64,000 nucleotides of DNA, from assembly GCA_947044365.1 (NCBI GenBank), contig OX345636.1:26091466-26155465 (forward strand). The letters are read 5' to 3'. Shown here piece after piece: positions 20,490 through 31,928 of the stretch. The position numbers were made by a program, and so were the translations under genes. The notes below the pieces were generated by a model that made no database searches, was not told the DNA's origin, and saw only the letters and a program-made list of their open reading frames with translations. This stretch comes from Petrosia ficiformis (lineage: Eukaryota > Porifera > Demospongiae > Haplosclerida > Petrosiidae). The first letter of the stretch is position 1. Every line of letters begins with the position of its first letter.

Positions 20490-22380
20490 TACATAGGAAG
20501 ACCTGAGAAGTACAAACACTGGGATGAATCTAAACTTTATAAAGCATTTTTGTCAGTAAAAGACAATGAAACATCTGTTAGAAGGGCAGCTGAAATGTTC
20601 CAAGATAGAATTACAGGTCTTGTTCCTTTTGGCAGTTGAAGCGGTCCTGAAAGGTATTTGAGTGAAGAGGAAGAGGAGGAGTTAGTAGGTTTCATAGAAG
20701 GCTGTTCTGACATTGGACAAAAAAAACAAATTATTGAATTAGTACAGCTAGTCATGGATGAGAAAGGTAGAGATGTTGAAGTTTCTTTAGGTTGGTGGAC
20801 GGCATTCAGACGCAGACATCCACACCTGGCTTTGCGAACTGCTGAGCCTGTGTCTTATGCATGTTCTATAGGCACTAGACCTGAAATTATTTGTCGATAT
20901 TTAGATTTATTAGAAAAGACTCTTATTGAAAATGATCTTCTACAGCCTTGTAACATATTCAACATGGACGAGACTGGAATGCCACTCGATCCCATTGCAC
21001 CTAAAGTTTTAGCAAAGAAAGGTACTAAGCATCCTGTTTCTACCACAACTGGGGATAAATCTCAAATAACTGTTGTATCATGTTGCAGTGCTGCAGGATA
21101 TGCCATTCCTTACAAAAGGTGAAGTCCCTGGAACCATTTACGGCTTGCTCGACAATGGCTGGATTGATTCAGACCTTTTTCACCATTGGTTTGGACATCA
21201 TTTTTTAGCATATGCCCCTCCAGCTCGTCCCCTCCTACTTTTACTGGATGGACATTTGACTCATTTTAATCTGTTAACAATTCAAAAGGCACCAAAGGAA
21301 GGAGTGATAATGTTCTTTCTTCCCCCTTACTCTTCACATCGTACACAGCCTTTAGACAAAGGCTGCTTTGGTCCTTTAAAAAAATTCTGGAAACAAGAAT
21401 GCCATAACTTCCATGAAAAGTTGTAACTCGCTTTGATTTTTCAGAGCTTTTTGCTCAAGCATGGTTTAAGAGTATGACTATGACAAATATAATGGGTGGT
21501 TTTAGGGTTACAGGAATTTTTCCATTTAACCGTGATGCCATTTGCTGCCCAGTTCTCCTGTTCGTAACTCCCTTTGCCAGAGAACAGGACTAAAGTTTAT
21601 TCCACATTTCAGTCCTGTTTCGTGTAGACCTATCAGAGAGTCAACAAAAATACCAGATACACCACAAGAATCTTCTCAAGGGCAATCAATTTGCTATAAT
21701 AGTAATATACCGTGTTGGGATGACCCTTCGTTTTATACATACAATTATTATAATGATACCTCGTTAACTGTACAACAAGAACCTACACTGGTTGAAGCTT
21801 TGCCAACATTCACTAATGAGGAAGTTTGGATTTATATGAAACGTTTGGAAGAGGGCTATGATCTACAGCATGATCACTGTTATAATTTATGGGTTTCTCT
21901 CAATACAGTGAGGCCACAATTTTCTCCTTGTTACACGTCTCCTCACTTGCCTACCACAGCAGCTCCATCTATACCAAAGCATTTACCAGGTTTGCCTACT
22001 ACATCAGCTTCATCAACACCAAACCCTTTACCAAATTTAGAATATACCAGTGTTCTGTCCGGAGTGATTGATCACAGAAATCCTGTGATACAATGTCCTC
22101 AGATTGAACCTAAGTCATCTGCAAGAGTTTTGACGAGTGAAGAAAATAGAAAAATGTTGCTGGAAAAAGAAATAGAGAAAAAGGAGAAAGCAGTATTAAA
22201 GGAAGAGAGGAAACAAAAAGAATTTTAGTTCAAGCAGAAAATGCAAACAAGAAAGAGGAGAAAAAAAACAACAAGAGAAACTGAAGGAAGAACAAGAGAA
22301 AAGGAAATTGGAAGTAGCTAAGAAAAGACACGAGAAAGAGCTAAAGCGACTGGAAAGGATGCGAAAGGATTTCAGGCATG
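20490..22380 (+). pseudogene. pogo-like transposase, second copy, internally deleted
   Basis: An AG before about 20499 leads into RPEKYKHWDESKLYKAFLSV (HTH), an in-frame TGA near 20637, then YLSEEEEEELVGFIEGCS and WWTAFRRRHPHLALR (CENP-B-like HTH). The DDE_1 core has IFNMDETGMPL (first Asp), LLLLLDGHLTHFN (second) and QPLDKGCFGPLKKFW (third). About 40 residues are missing at 21110-21122, where frames change, and further slips follow near 21426 and 21542. C-terminal Pro-rich and Lys/Glu coiled-coil regions end near 22380. The FTNEEVWIYMKRLEEGYDLQ segment parallels FTQEELSHFARCYENGYDIP in the 7684-9330 gene. No PHD-type finger is visible. Confidence 0.8.
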
Positions 22381-22928
22381 TACATGTAACTTATGAACGT
22401 GTACATTTCCATTTTAGTTTATATGCATGAAGTATTCACAGATTCTTTTTGTGAAGTGCATAATATTTTACCAAAGCTTCCACCAATTTTGAATTTACTA
22501 AAAGTGGTAGATCATTTTTATAATGACTCATTTCTGGTTAAATGTGAGGTAATTTCCTTGCACTCTTGCTGTACGCAAATGTTTATGCAACATTCTCACT
22601 TTACAAGCTTACAAGGTAACCAACATAAACCAAGAACATCTCCTCTACCATTTTGTCGCAATTATGGAATTCATGTCCTCAGTTTCTGCTGTATATGTGC
22701 AAATTTTAGACATCAAAACACATTCGGGTGCACAGATAGTGCAGATATAACCATAGCAGCTGTACAAGAGAATTTCCTCTATGCTAGTTGCTTACTTTTA
22801 GACTATTACTTATATTACATGTAAAATTTATGTTATCAGAGAGAGCAAAAATGAGACTGATTGAAACTGTGTGTATTTTATTGTAACCGATTGTGTGGAA
22901 ATCTGACTATACTTTTATTTTTTTTTAG
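22381..22928. other. Unassigned stretch between pogo-like gene and tandem array
   Basis: Contains a 143-codon plus-strand open frame (22393-22824) with nine Cys but no family motif I recognise. It may be an exon or chance; a splice acceptor-like TTTTAG lies at about 22412-22417. Confidence 0.35.
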
Positions 22929-23999
22929 GTGTTACAAATAGAGTAACAGATCATATAACAAATACTATCGAAGCTCGTGGAACAGAGAGAGGTATTTATT
23001 ATAATTAATTAGTAAATATGATTAATAATATTTTTAGGTGTTACCAATAAAGTAACAGATCATATAATCGAAACTCAAAGAGAGGTATTTACTATAATTA
23101 ATTAGTAAATATGATTAATAATATTTTTTAGGTGTTACAAATGGAGTAACAGATCATATAACAAATAGTATTGAAACTCGTGGAACAGAGAGAGGTATTT
23201 ACTATAATTAATTATATAGTAAATAAATTATGATTAATAATATTTTTTAGGTGTTACAAATGGAGTAACAGATCATATAACAAGTACTATCGAAACTCGT
23301 GGAACAAAGAGAGGTATTTATTATAATTAATTAGTAAATGTGATTAATAATATTTTTTAGGTGTTACAAATGGAGTAACAGATGATATAACAAATAGTAT
23401 TGAAACTCGTGGAACAAAGAGAGGTATTTACTATAATTAATTATAATTATAGTAAATAAATTATGATTAATAATATTTTTTAGGTGTTACAAATGGAGTA
23501 ACAGATGATATAACAAATAGTATTGAAACTCGTGGAACAAAGAGAGGTATTTACTATAATTAATTATAATTATAGTAAATAAATTATGATTAATAATATT
23601 TTTTAGGTGTTACAAATGGAGTAACAGATCATATAACAAATAATATCGAAACTCGTGGAACAGAGAGGTTATATAGTAAATAAATTATGATTAATAATAT
23701 TTTTTAGGTGTTACAAATGGAGTAACAGATCATATAACAAATACTATCGAAACTCGTGGAACAGAGAGAGGTATTTACTATTATTAATTAGTAAATATGA
23801 TTAATAATATTTTTTAGGTGTTACCAATAAAGTAACAGATCATATAACAAATAGTATCGAAACTCGTGGAACAAAGAGAGGTATTTATTATAATTAATAT
23901 TATTAGTAAATATGATTAATAATATTTTTTAGATGATACCAATAAAGTAACAGATCATAATTATAACAAAAAGTATCGAAACTCGTGGAACAGAGAGAG
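22929..23999 (+). repeat. Ten tandem exon-like units with 63-nt cores and splice-site flanks
   Basis: Each unit has a core starting GTGTTACAAATGGAGTAACA after TTTTTTAG and ending GGAACAGAGAGAG before GTATTTA. Cores: 22929, 23038, 23132, 23251, 23361, 23484, 23607, 23708, 23818 and 23933. Seven are exactly 63 nt (21 codons); the others are 47, 61 and 67. Spacers vary from 40 to 60 nt and carry a donor-like start, AT-rich body and T-rich acceptor. In the frame that completes codons across junctions each core reads GVTNGVTDHITNTIETRGTER with a few substitutions. It is either a duplicated exon array or a minisatellite that happens to carry splice signals. Confidence 0.75.
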
Positions 24000-24568
24000 G
24001 TATTTACTATATATAATTTCAAAATTAGTGTAATTATGATATCCCTATGATTGTTTTTCATGGTGTATACATGTATATTTATATTATATTTATATTCTTG
24101 TGTCCACACACAACGGTGACATAGTTAAGGAAGTTGCGTCATGGGGTGGGTGGGTGGTATTGGTTTTGGCTTGGTCAATAGAACATGCATTCAAGCTTTA
24201 CACACCAGCAGGAAGGAAAGCTGCTGTAGATGCGTCCGGAAATACGTGTTGTACGGACGGATATCAGTTAATTACTCTATATGAAGGGTTAACATCAAAA
24301 AATGTTAATTAGACGTTTTCTCAAAATGAAGGATGAATAATACGAACGGTTTACGCAATCGCTATGGCTTTGTCTTTATCCCAATCCAGACGTTTTATAT
24401 ACCATTCTAGAGATAATTTTATGCTGTATTCAGGTATGAACAAAACTCAATTTTCAAAAATTTCGTGAAACATATATAATCATTATTGTATACCATTAAC
24501 TCTTTGAGCTCGTGGGCGTTTCACGTGATTGCCTCAATCATGCGACGTTTGTTGACCACAATTATTAA
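24000..24568. other. Non-coding stretch with element ends
   Basis: Holds the inverted repeat partner (24238-24290) beside CCCTTCATATAGAG/TTAA at about 24291-24298, and another TTAACTCTTTGAGC end-like word at about 24496. No gene is recognised. Confidence 0.45.
24238..24290. repeat. Inverted repeat, right partner of 16676-16724
   Basis: Reverse complement of 16676-16724 with a 4-bp expansion (GTCC) in the middle. Outward it runs into GAAGGGTTAA. Confidence 0.55.
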
Positions 24569-24763
24569 TTAACCCTTTGAGCGCGGTAAGCCTAAATTTA
24601 GGCACGCGCGCACTTTCAATTAAATGCGGTGAGCCTAAATTAGGGCTCAGATGCCAAAAAAATAACTAATCAAACCACAGCTCCTTGCTTGATATTATAG
24701 TTTGTTTAAGGTACTTTATATCTATTATTGTACTTTTAAAAATATTATTAAATAATATTTAGT
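24569..24763 (+). mobile_element. piggyBac-type 5' end
   Basis: TTAA at 24569-24572 is followed by CCCTTTGAGCGCGGTAAGCC, a typical piggyBac start (CCC(T)n after the TTAA target). An internal repeat of the GGT(A/G)AGCCTAAATT motif at about 24584 and 24628 and the start of a piggyBac-like first exon at 24764 support this. The matching right end was not found. Confidence 0.65.
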
Positions 24764-24874
24764 ATGGCAAAATACACAACTAATGAAGTGTTAAATTTAG
24801 TTTTTGAAAAGCCAGCAAATGAAGATGATACTGATGAAGATGACAGTGAAGATGACTTTGATGGTTATGTGCAG
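24764..24874 (+). pseudogene. piggyBac transposase N-terminal exon
   Basis: ATG at 24764 starts MAKYTTNEVLNLVFE, then an acidic run (EDDTDEDDSEDDFDGYVQ) and a GCAG/GTGG donor at 24874-24875. A short N-terminal block followed by an acidic stretch and xDFDGYV is common at the start of piggyBac transposases. The next piggyBac sequence in the window is at 30866, so the gene is disrupted. Confidence 0.55.
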
Positions 24875-24881
24875 GTGGTAA

Positions 24882-25194
24882 ACACAAGAAAAAGTGTTGC
24901 CTTGTTGATTCAGATAAAGATCCAGATTCCTTTCAAAAGAAATTATGTAACTTAGGTAAGTACCATGCTCGCAATATCCATCAGTGGGAGGATGGGAGTT
25001 GTGATTTCCATAGCCTAAAAACCTGTGTATGTAAACAATGTGATGATGATGATGGTAAACTATATGTTACCAAAAATCCACTCACTTGTCCGCTTCATGC
25101 CTTAGCCTATGAGATCGAGTGTGATGAACGGGCATCTCATGCTCATGATTTAATACATCCTGTACTGGGGAGTGAAGATTGTGGAACAGGTTAA
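24882..25194 (+). pseudogene. Cys/His-rich TE-associated protein fragment
   Basis: The frame reads CCLVDSDKDPDSFQKKLCNL, YHARNIHQWEDGSCDFHSL, CVCKQCDDDDGK, PLTCPLHALAYEIECDERAS, HAHDLIHPVLGS, then TAA. The His/Cys spacing looks like a zinc-binding module; I recall it as recurrent in uncharacterised invertebrate proteins but cannot name the family. It starts just after the piggyBac first exon in a different frame, so it was probably inserted there or is an exon of a different gene. Confidence 0.45.
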
Positions 25195-25428
25195 GTATGC
25201 AATTTAATTATGCCATGTTTGATACCAGCAGCTACTTCAACCCCAAGCGAGTCCTAAAAAATTTATTTTAGAATAGCCATAAAAGCACACTGGTTCTTTA
25301 TTCATTAAATCAAAAGGTCATACGAAAGCAACAGAACTCATTTCTATCTGTAGTGAGTTTCAAGCCTCCAGTATGAAATGCCATAAAACTAATAGAGTTT
25401 TCATAACTGTTTTGTAATCAATCAATTC

Positions 25429-25465
<37 letters not shown>

Positions 25466-25499
25466 TTATCATAATACACAAAAAAAAATGATATTGCAA
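25195..25499. other. Non-coding stretch with (TG)n microsatellite
   Basis: A (TG)n tract covers about 25431-25463. The remainder shows no features. Confidence 0.6.
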
Positions 25500-26950
25500 T
25501 CCATTTGTAATTTTCATTAGTTGGATAATTCCTTGTGAAGAAATTAGATCAATGCCACCTTCACTAAGACCTGCGATTCTAATCTGAACGACGAAACCTT
25601 TTTGCCTCCTTAGTGATGGGAATCCCTTGGATACAAAATAATCTGCTCCTGTTTCTGTAATATGTGCCCAACAGAGAGTAATCCCTAACATATGAATTGC
25701 AAACAATAGCATCATAGTCATATCACTCAGTTGGACACACCTTAAATGCTTCCGTGTACAACCCCAGTTCATCAAACTGCACTTTTTCATTTCTGATGTT
25801 GTGCAGTGCATGACAGATTAAATAAAATAATAACTGCCCCAAGTACGTTCTTTCAAGGCGTTTCTCAGTGATGAAATTCTGCCCACTAAGGGGTTCAATT
25901 TTTTCCTGTGAGAAATAATACAAATGAAAGGACCTTACACATTTGAGCATACCTCTGTTGTGACAACAGTAATAGTGTTGGAGTTTCTAACATCAGACAG
26001 ACATCTGGTTTACCCTAAACAATTGGTAGTAAATGGTACTTCATTATTAATACTAACATCCATTTTGCATATAATATATACCTCTCAAAAGTACAAATCA
26101 CCAAAGCTTAGTTGGTAACTTGTATTTTGTAAGTTGATGAAAGGCAGCAAGATGAGCATTTGCAGTCATCCAGCAGTAAATCACAAAACTCAAAATATTC
26201 TTGACTTCTTTAATTTCATTACAATAGCTTCTAATTTTTTTTGTTGCAAAATTTAATCTTACAAACACATAATCATCAAACTGTAATTACCTTTAGAAGA
26301 TAGTTGTCTTTAATGACACCACTTGTGTCTTCATCAGTGGTTTGCGATCCGATCTCATTGGCAATTGTCTCCCAAATTTCACACTTGATGGATACAATCT
26401 AATGGTAAATCAAAAGCTAAAATTGTAAACACAACCAATTTAAAATCTCACTTTCTCTCTACAGAACTGTCACTATCAGCCATTGAAAGCTATAGAAAAA
26501 CAAATAAACCCTGTAACTATAGCAATCCATAGCATTTAAAGTTATTATTGTCATTGCTTAGACACAGTTATCACTTACTTCACTATTAATTTTTCAAAGG
26601 TACACAGGACAGATTAACTACAAAAATAATATTATTATAGTATGTTATATTGCTACTTAGCCAATTACAGCAATTATCACATACTTTAGTATTTGTTTGT
26701 ACACCAAGATTCTCTAGATTAATAATTACAATAAACATTAGTCAATTTACAACAATTAACACTTACCTTTGATTCGTACAGTAGACCACACAGCCTTCAA
26801 GGTAGCTATGGGAAAAAAATCATGTTAGATTTGTTACTTAGTCAATTTACACCAATTAATAGTCACTTACTGCAAATCACGGTCCGACAGCAACAGTTGT
26901 CAGCTAAGCAATCTCGATCTCACAACAAACAAAGAGCAGCACGTGTACTT
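25500..26950 (-). pseudogene. Degraded or wrongly phased spliced gene of unknown function
   Basis: Several minus-strand segments have exon form. 26398-26291 (36 codons, IVSIKCEIWETIANEIGSQT, AG before, GT after) and 25905-25741 (55 codons, EKIEPLSGQNFITEKRLERT, YLICHALHNIRNEKVQFDEL) are flanked by good acceptor and donor sites. A 37-nt segment at about 26806-26770 and a donor at about 26873 look like 5' UTR exons. A further possible exon lies below 25684 (ITLCWAHITETGADYF). Reading phases do not join cleanly between them, so one or more shifts or missed exons exist. No domain was recognised. Confidence 0.4.
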
Positions 26951-27115
26951 GTGGTGACGCAACAAGTTCGTGTACTGTGCATGCGTATATAATTTAAAAT
27001 GGCGAACAAGTACGTTCTGCTGTATATTTGTATGCCAACAGCTGAAGTATCCATTGTCTTTTTAAATGCGATTTTTTCAATAGTGGGACTTCCGTAGTTT
27101 TATTTACCCATAGAA

Positions 27116-28836
27116 AGTTGCGAATTATGTATTGTGAATATCAAAAATTATCCTCCCTTCCTACCTTAAGTGGATGGGAGGTTGTGAAAGAATCTAACTG
27201 TAAAGACGTGTCCCAAAAAATTCCTGTTGCAACTCATGGTGAGTTCACTCTTACGTTTGAACCCTTAACATTTGATTTTTTTTTGTTTTAAGGACTTATG
27301 TACACTTACCTTGCTGATGTAGCTGGGCGTACTGGAAAGGACGGAGCATTTAGATCCCTTCACCGTGGGTTTGCTCATTGGTCATCTGGCAGGCTTTCAC
27401 ATGTTGAAGTTAACATTCATCACCCACTCTTTTGTCATGTTCGATGCAAGTGCATGACACCTTCAATGAAGCAAGGACTCTACAAAGTGTATATTCTATT
27501 CCGCAATCAAGGTGGATTAGGTTCTATTGAAATGGCAACCTTTGAATGTGCTGCTGGGTATGTTGTTTTGTGTGTGTGTATGTGGGCACCATAGTAGTTG
27601 ACTTTTCCTGTCTATATTTACAGGAAGTCAGCATGTTGTGTTCATGTGTCTGCACTACTACATGCTCTCGTTGCTTTGTCACCAAGTACTTTCCAAAGTG
27701 CGTGTACTAATACTTCGCCACAGCCAGAATTTTAAAGTGAAGTACTACCAATCACATCTTACCAGTGTCAGTGGAAACGTCCTTCTAAACGCAAAGAAAG
27801 TAATTTGCAAATTATTGAAGCTTCATTTGAAAAACCCATATATGGTCGAATAAGGAAATACAGCTTTGAAAGCCTTGCTGATTATGATCCATGTCCAATT
27901 GAATTTCGAGGCACTGCTAATGACAACCTAAAGATCTTTCTTGGCAAGGTACATGGGAAAGCTCTAGGTGTATCCTTGCTTCTGGATAGTAGCTGCAGAT
28001 GTTGGTCAACAAACAGTGAGGAATCATTGGCACCAGAGCTACCAAGCAAGAGTGAACTAAAGTATAGAGTGTAAGAGTTAAAAAAAAGTTTGGAGATAGG
28101 GAAACAAAAGATGAGAGAAATTGAACAGAACACTCGTGACCAGAGTAAGTCTGCACTGTGGTATTCTGTTAGGAGATACGGACTAACAGCATTACATTTT
28201 GGGGAAATCTATCGACGACGTCCAACAACACTTCCTCAATCATTAGTGCTTCGTATTCTGGAACCTAGGAAGTTCTTCTCTGAAGCAACAGATTATGGAA
28301 CAAGAAATGAAGAAAGAGCACTTAAAAAGTATCTTAGTTATCAACATTCAAATGGTCATTCCAGTTTATACTATTCCAAGTCCGGTTTTGTAATCAGTGA
28401 AGACTATCCATTTTTAGGAGCGTCGCCTGATGCTGTAGTCCATGATCCTAGTAGTGATATTGAATTTGGATTAGCTGAAGTAAAGTTCCCTTACTCATAT
28501 CGACATCTTACACCAGATGAAGCAGCCACAGCTGGAGATTTTAACTCAACCTTAGAAGTGGACTCTGATGGTAAAGCCACCCTTAAACTGAAACATACAC
28601 ATCCATATTATTCTCAAGTTCAGGGACAAATGGGAATAACAGAAAGAAAGTGGTATGACTTCATTATCTACACTGAAAAAGGAATAAGTATTGAAAGAAT
28701 ACCTTTTGACTCCAATTTTTGGATATTAGAGCTTCTACCCAAGTTAACTGACTTTTATGATAACTGCTTGGCACCTGAAATTTTATGCCCGGTGCATTAT
28801 TTGGGAATACCAATAAGAAACTTGCACTGTGTTTGA
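27116..28836 (+). pseudogene. SWIM zinc-finger YqaJ-type exonuclease, broken frames
   Basis: Exons about 27116-27239 (LSGWEVVKESNCKD, QKIPVATHG), 27293-27556 (YTYLADVAGRTGKDGAFRSL, HWSSGRLSHVEVNI, FECAAG) and from 27625 (KSACCVHVSALLHAL, the C-x-H half of a SWIM finger). After two frame changes and a TAA near 28072, the nuclease reads RYGLTALHFGEIYRR, TDYGTRNEERALKKYL (Glu), DYPFLGASPDAVVHDP (Asp), GLAEVKFPY (Glu-x-Lys) and YYSQVQGQMGI (Gln), the core of YqaJ/lambda-exonuclease-like PD-(D/E)xK enzymes. It ends at TGA 28836. A MANKYV start at about 26999 may belong to a 5' exon. Confidence 0.8.
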
Positions 28837-28884
28837 TGAAGTAGTGTTAATGAAGAATTTTATTTGTGTTATATAATGTATTAT

Positions 28885-30427
28885 TTATATTTGGTCATTA
28901 ATTTCAATGTCACTGTCATCATCAGTCATTTCTGTATCAGCATGATAGCAGCTTTCAGAATCACTCTCTAGTACTGACTTGAAGTACTCATCAACATCAT
29001 CATCACAGTATGGGTTGGAAGGAAGAGCAACTAAAGCAGGTTGAAAATTAGTTAACCAAGCACAAACAGATATGATATGATTTGCAAGACGTACCATCGT
29101 GAGAGGAAAGGTGCCACTAAGTATTGCATAATTCTTAATACGACCTATTGCTCGCTCAACATGAATGCGCAGAGAAGCAATCTGTCTGCCATGTCAAATT
29201 TCTTCTACAGGTAATTGTTTTCTACCATCCATGAATGGAGGAATGTTAAGATTGACTCCTTTTGATTGAAGCAAATCCTGTACTGTAAAACCTCGATCGG
29301 CCATCACAGACACTCCTCTTTTATCGTCCAGAGTGTCTAAAAATCCGGAAACTTTTGTTAGTTCAACATCTGATATTGCACCAACATAAAGGGGTGAAAT
29401 GAAAGATATTACTCCATTTGGTGTGCAGCCAACCAAAAACTTTGCTGTGTTATGATAAAAAGATCTGCTGGTGTTTCTATGAACAATTCACTTGCATCAA
29501 TAATACTGTATGTTGTTGGGTACTTTTCTTTGAAGTCTATAGGCAATGTTGCTGCAACTTGATCACCTGTAGGGGTCCAATTTATTTCTTTCATATGGTG
29601 ATAAAGAAAACAAATCCATGTTGTGGTATATCGTGAGACCATCCCAGTGGATATTCCAAATCTGAATGCTAAATCCTTCACCTTAAGATTTAAACGCAAC
29701 TTCACAAGTGTTAGAAAGAGCTGATTTAATGGGTCAAGTGCCTTTTTTTTTCTTTGGCGAGAAGTTTTCCTCTCACTCTCACCCAAGTACTTCAGATTGT
29801 GAATAGCTGGTCCTAAAAATTCACCAAACAATGTAAAATCTAACAAGTGAATCATTATGACAAATTTGGTCTATTCTGAAAAGGTCTGCTTTCTTACTAA
29901 GTAAAAGAGAGTTCAAATATCTTGATTCATTTTCCAAAAACTCAATACGTGTAGTGCATGCAGTATTTACCAAACTATCACATGTGTCTTCATAACCTGG
30001 CAACTCATGTACGCTGTAATCACTCAGTAGAGGCTCACCAACTGATGATGTCAACAATGACCTTTGATCATCATCAGTTGTACTAGTACAAGGTGTAGCA
30101 CCATCACTTGGTGATGGAGATATAGTAGCTGAACGTTTTGACTTGCTGAGAGGTAGAGGAGCGTTTAAGGGCTCTTTTGCCACGATCCTCAAAAGTCTTC
30201 TAAGGTGATAAAAACTTTTTTCCAATGTTCAGTGATGGAGGATTGGAGGGATCACCATGAAGAAAATGTCGACTGCAGATACAGGTGTGTTCTCTAAGAT
30301 CATGTTTGGTTAGATTTAGAATTCTCAGCCATGTCTCTTTCTTGCTAGGTTGTGATGGGAAATGAAACATAGAGACTTTTTTATCTTTACTCTTGGTATG
30401 ACCACAAATAAGGCATGAATTGGGCAT
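28885..30427 (-). pseudogene. THAP DDE_Tnp_4 transposase, copy A, several frame breaks
   Basis: Start MPNSCLICGHTK at 30427, THAP finger with FHFPSQPSKKETWLRIL and CICSRHFLHGDPS, then a Ser-rich linker and coiled region to about 29821. Next frame: PLNQLFLTLVKLRLNLKVKD, AFRFGISTGMVSRY and TYSIIDASELFIETP (first Asp). A gap and slip near 29440 remove the STWSSYKHHNTAKF block, followed by MADRGFTVQDLL (second Asp). A stop near 29194 precedes ASLRIHVERAIGR (Glu) and VCAWLTNFQPALV, with an acidic tail to TAG/TAA at 28885. It lacks a continuous frame, so it is probably inactive. Confidence 0.8.
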
Positions 30428-30462
30428 CTTGAAACTCTAATGTATGATTATATGATGATAAA

Positions 30463-30493
<31 letters not shown>

Positions 30494-30865
30494 ATGTATA
30501 TGTGTGTATATATATATTTATAATTATAATATACATGTAAGTTCCAAAAGAAAATCAATGAAACTGTCTAGTATAGATATTGACTTACAGTTTATACTCC
30601 AACAGGAAGTAAAAAGTAGCCTTTCGTTTTTCTAAGAACAAACAGTGATATCCAACTTTCACACCATTGGAGAGCATGGATTTCGATCTTTCCATTGCTG
30701 TTTGTTAAATTACAATATACGGTACACGAAGCAAACTATGCAGTATCAAAAATAGTGTTTTTTTCCATTGACTTCAATACAAAAGTACCCCAAGATGGCG
30801 CAAGAATGTACCCCGGAAGTGATGTCACGTTCATTATCCAACTAATGAATTCCTCAACGCTTTAC
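30428..30865. other. Non-coding stretch with (AT)n
   Basis: (AT)n/(TATG)n at about 30466-30535. The word AAGATGGCGCAAGAATG at about 30790 resembles a YY1-type site. Otherwise nothing is recognised. Confidence 0.5.
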
Positions 30866-31928
30866 GTGAAAAGGTCTATTACTGGTTATACATATAATTG
30901 GAGCTTATATGCAGGTATTCAATGATTTATGTAAACAATAGATAATAATTATGTTCACATGTATCACTTATCTTTTTGTTTAGGTAAGGATGAAACATTA
31001 GATTGTACTGAACATACAGTTACACATTCTGTTGTGTTGCGACTTGTGGAGGGGTTAGAAGGAAAGGGACATCACCTGTATATGGACAATTATTATTCAG
31101 GGCCGATGCTATATAAAGATCTAAGAAAGAAAGGTATAGGTGCATGTGGGACGGTATGTCTGAATAGAAAAGGAATACCAAAGGCATGGAGCAAAAAAGG
31201 AATGAAAGGTGAAAAATTGAGAAAGGGAGATGTGAGAAAGAAAGATCTAGGAGATCAACTTACAGCCCTCCAGTGGCAGGACAAACGACTTGTTACAATG
31301 ATAAGTACAATCCATGGTGATGATATGACATCCAAGAAAAGACGATCAAGACTTGCTATTGGTGGATGCGAAGAAATTCATAAGCCTGTGATGGTTGACA
31401 GGTATAACACCTACATGGGAGGAGTTGATAAAAGTGATCAGCTTTTATCATACTATGGGTTTTGTCATAGAACTGTAAAATGGTGGAAAAGAGCCGCATT
31501 CCACCTGATAGACCTATCAATTGTAAATTCTTACATACTATATAAAATTTCTCTACAATCTAAGCAACATTTATCTCACAAAGACTTTCGAATCACCTTG
31601 GCAAAAGAGTTGCTACTAAAGTACTGTGATGAAAATCCGAAACCAAACAAACAATCCCTTCCTCCACCAGCCAGAGTTTTCAAACTAGACTCCTTGGTCT
31701 TTCTTAAAAGCATGAGTTCGTCATTTGTGTACCCAAGACATTTTCCTGAGAGAAATGAAATATCTTCAGCTGGAAAGCCAACACAGCTCAACTGCTCTGT
31801 ATGCAGCTTTAAATAAAGGAAATGGCAGAAAAAGGACAATATATAGTTGTAATGAATGTAAAGTAGCACTATGCATTGTACCCTGTTTTCGTCTGTACCA
31901 CACATACATAGATCCAGCACGCTATTAG
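30866..31928 (+). pseudogene. piggyBac transposase, C-terminal two thirds
   Basis: A first piece ending at 30914 reads SITGYTYNWSLYAG and joins in phase to exon 30984-31816 (GKDETLDCTEHTVTHSVVL). The catalytic block HHLYMDNYYSGPMLYKDL has one Asp of the DDD triad and VDRYNTYMGGVDKSDQLLSY another, followed by WWKRAAFHLIDLSIVNSYIL. A slip near 31795 leads to a Cys-rich end (CSVC, then SCNECKVALCIVPCFRLYHT) ending TAG 31928, the C-terminal cysteine-rich finger of piggyBac enzymes. The segment with the first catalytic Asp is absent, so the copy is not functional. Confidence 0.85.

Larger units (their letters stand above)
26999..30427. mobile_element. Two-gene SWIM-YqaJ / THAP-DDE_Tnp_4 element, copy A
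   Basis: Contains the same convergent gene pair as 45233-49549: a plus-strand SWIM/YqaJ gene and a minus-strand THAP transposase separated by 48 bp. I could not find terminal inverted repeats; limits given are those of coding similarity. Because it lies between the N-terminal and C-terminal pieces of a piggyBac gene, it may have inserted into that element. Confidence 0.7.

Noticed and set aside
22929..23999. CRISPR-like array
   Set aside because: Repeats are longer than spacers, spacers are near-identical AT-rich sequence, and the genome is eukaryotic.
24100..24312. 70-codon plus-strand frame
   Set aside because: Spans the inverted repeat at 24238-24290, which is non-coding at its other copy.
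26999..30427. Terminal inverted repeats for two-gene element copy A
   Set aside because: Flanks at 26.85-27.0 and 30.45-30.87 kb were compared by eye and no convincing match was found; limits left at coding similarity.
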